Positions 5,544 through 6,527 of a stretch of DNA of 6,527 nucleotides are shown here, piece after piece. Below the pieces are notes generated by a model. That model was not told the DNA's origin and searched no databases. It saw only the letters and a program-made list of their open reading frames with translations. Origin of the DNA: Promethearchaeota archaeon. Lineage in GTDB: Archaea > Asgardarchaeota > Lokiarchaeia > Sigynarchaeales > SOKP01. Both the position numbers and the translations under genes were made by a program. Where the stretch lies: contig JAGXOB010000078.1 in the NCBI GenBank assembly GCA_019894735.1, positions 1-6,527 on the forward strand, in the 5' to 3' direction. Positions within the stretch are counted from its first letter, which is position 1. The number at the start of each line of letters is the position of its first letter.

Positions 5544-6461
5544 CTATATTATAAATACAGGACGGAAAAAATAAAAAATCACAGCTGCAATTATCCCTAT
5601 TGCTAGGGATGAGACGAGTACTCGAAACGTGGATGAGTTGGATAATTCTCTAATAGAAAGGGATATAAGAATAGGAATCCAAATACCTATCGTGAAGGCT
5701 TCAATAATAAAAAGTACCATCCACACTGGAGACTCAAAATAGAGATCGCTTAAACTAGAACCAAGAGAATCCATATTTGGAATGGTAATGGTAGGTATTC
5801 CGATTAAAACTATTAAGATTTCAACAGCGTTAATTAATATATAGGGAGCAAAAGCGCATAACATCATTTTATATTTTTTCGCTTGTTGTTGATGTAAAGT
5901 TCCTCCTTTATAGATGCTAAAAGGGCTCATTTCAGCTTCACTATATTTGTCTTTTTCATCTCCTTCTTTTCCAAAACGAGATTCTAAGCGTTCTGAAAAA
6001 TCTACTGCTATATTTGCTCCTCGAGAAAAGATCCAAATTAAAATCAATCCTAAAAGCAAATAGAACATAAAACCAAATGCGAAAAAAGCTATGAAAGCAG
6101 CTAAATTTATATAGAACCTATTCATGCTCAATGCTGGCACGGACTCAATGTTAATGTGTGAAAAATAAGTTAAACCCAAGAGTCCATATAAAAGCGCATT
6201 AAACAAAAGTATTCTATACCCAGGAGCATTTTTTCTCTTATGGTTTATACTCCAAAAAGCCCTATTTGGTTTGGTAAATAACCACAGGATTATAACATAC
6301 CAACGAGCGGGAGAAGTGAAATCCTCTTCGACACGCTTAAAAATAGAAAAATTTTCTATCCTTTCAACTCTTAGTCGTTTTCCGCAAAATGCGCATACGT
6401 AACTGTCATTCCTGTTATCGTTCCCGCATCTAGGACATCTATTAGCTCCGACTGTTGACAT
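5544..6461 (-). CDS. Zinc-ribbon multi-pass membrane protein, possibly Yip1-like
   Basis: This is a 305-residue membrane protein with a short zinc ribbon at the N-terminus: C9, C12, C23 and C26 in the pattern CPRCGN...CAFCGKRL. A cytosolic linker follows. From about residue 48 come FTSPARWYVIILWLFTKPNR and a Pro/Phe-rich segment that resembles the entry to Yip1-type domains. About five hydrophobic segments follow: 82-100, about 115-145 (long), 198-224, 246-270 and 279-300. A hydrophilic loop at about 152-196 is rich in charged residues. The five-helix layout is compatible with the Yip1 superfamily, whose eukaryotic members sit in the early secretory pathway and bind Rab GTPases, but I recognise the domain only by its general pattern. 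An unrelated zinc-ribbon membrane protein is possible. It is followed after 24 bases by the Vps28-like gene. A TATA-like box about 22-29 bases before the ATG suggests a leaderless operon start. Confidence 0.55.
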   Translation of the reverse strand: MSTVGANRCPRCGNDNRNDSYVCAFCGKRLRVERIENFSIFKRVEEDFTSPARWYVIILWLFTKPNRAFWSINHKRKNAPGYRILLFNALLYGLLGLTYFSHINIESVPALSMNRFYINLAAFIAFFAFGFMFYLLLGLILIWIFSRGANIAVDFSERLESRFGKEGDEKDKYSEAEMSPFSIYKGGTLHQQQAKKYKMMLCAFAPYILINAVEILIVLIGIPTITIPNMDSLGSSLSDLYFESPVWMVLFIIEAFTIGIWIPILISLSIRELSNSSTFRVLVSSLAIGIIAAVIFYFFRPVFII

Positions 6462-6482
6462 AGTTGTTTAGCATAGTTTAAG

Positions 6483-6490
6483 TTTTTATA
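6483..6490 (-). promoter_or_regulatory. TATA box of the zinc-ribbon/vps28 transcription unit
   Basis: On the minus strand TATAAAAA lies 22-29 bases before the ATG at 6461. This is a good archaeal TATA box, and its spacing puts transcription start at the start codon, so the mRNA would be leaderless. No Shine-Dalgarno site is present. Confidence 0.55.
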
Positions 6491-6527
6491 TCTATCATGT
6501 AATTATAATCATTTAAAAATTTCTTTT

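Noticed and set aside
1..6527. CRISPR array, insertion sequence or prophage
   Set aside because: I see no spaced direct repeats, terminal inverted repeats, transposase or phage-like genes. The content is housekeeping genes plus the ESCRT-related pair.

Overview
The window looks like chromosomal DNA from an AT-rich archaeon, most likely an Asgard archaeon (Promethearchaeota). The archaeal and eukaryotic-type genes are uL10/P0 and L12/P1 stalk proteins, a Sec61-alpha-type SecY, an EMC3/DUF106 insertase, eL14, eL34 and an archaeal-type cytidylate kinase. There is also a class II tRNA-Ser with a short intron at the archaeal position. The Asgard call rests mainly on a protein that resembles the ESCRT-I subunit Vps28 along almost its whole length. 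It is supported by a zinc-ribbon membrane protein that looks Yip1-like. I cannot resolve the lineage below phylum; the low GC fits Loki- or Heimdall-like groups better than the more GC-rich Thorarchaeia.

Layout. Positions 1-710 (+) hold the end of the stalk operon: the C-terminal third of rplP0, then rpl12. After an AT-rich gap with a T-rich terminator candidate come secY (975-2429, +) and an EMC3/TMCO1-like gene (2618-3298, +). The remaining genes are on the minus strand and converge on that gene. In transcription order they are a zinc-ribbon/Yip1-like membrane protein (6461-5544), a Vps28-like protein (5519-4899), rpl34e (4799-4524), cmk (4446-3886), rpl14e (3774-3502) and an intron-containing tRNA-Ser(GGA) (3425-3326). 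A hairpin followed by ten T residues lies directly against the 5' end of the tRNA. No stretch longer than about 300 bases lacks a gene.

How the parts relate. secY, the EMC3-like gene, rpl34e, cmk and rpl14e belong to one classic archaeal gene neighbourhood, secY-adk-DUF106-eL34-cmk-eL14-truB. Here it is present but broken: adk and truB are absent, and the eL34-cmk-eL14 block keeps its order but is inverted relative to secY. SecY and the EMC3-like protein together would insert membrane proteins. The Yip1-like gene and vps28 are only 24 bases apart and probably cotranscribed, so a membrane-trafficking-type protein sits with an ESCRT-I subunit upstream of housekeeping ribosomal genes. That pair is the most interesting part of the window.

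Expression signals are mixed. rpl12, rpl14e and rpl34e have Shine-Dalgarno-like sequences. The EMC3-like and Yip1-like genes instead have TATA-like boxes about 25-30 bases before the start codon, as expected for leaderless transcripts.
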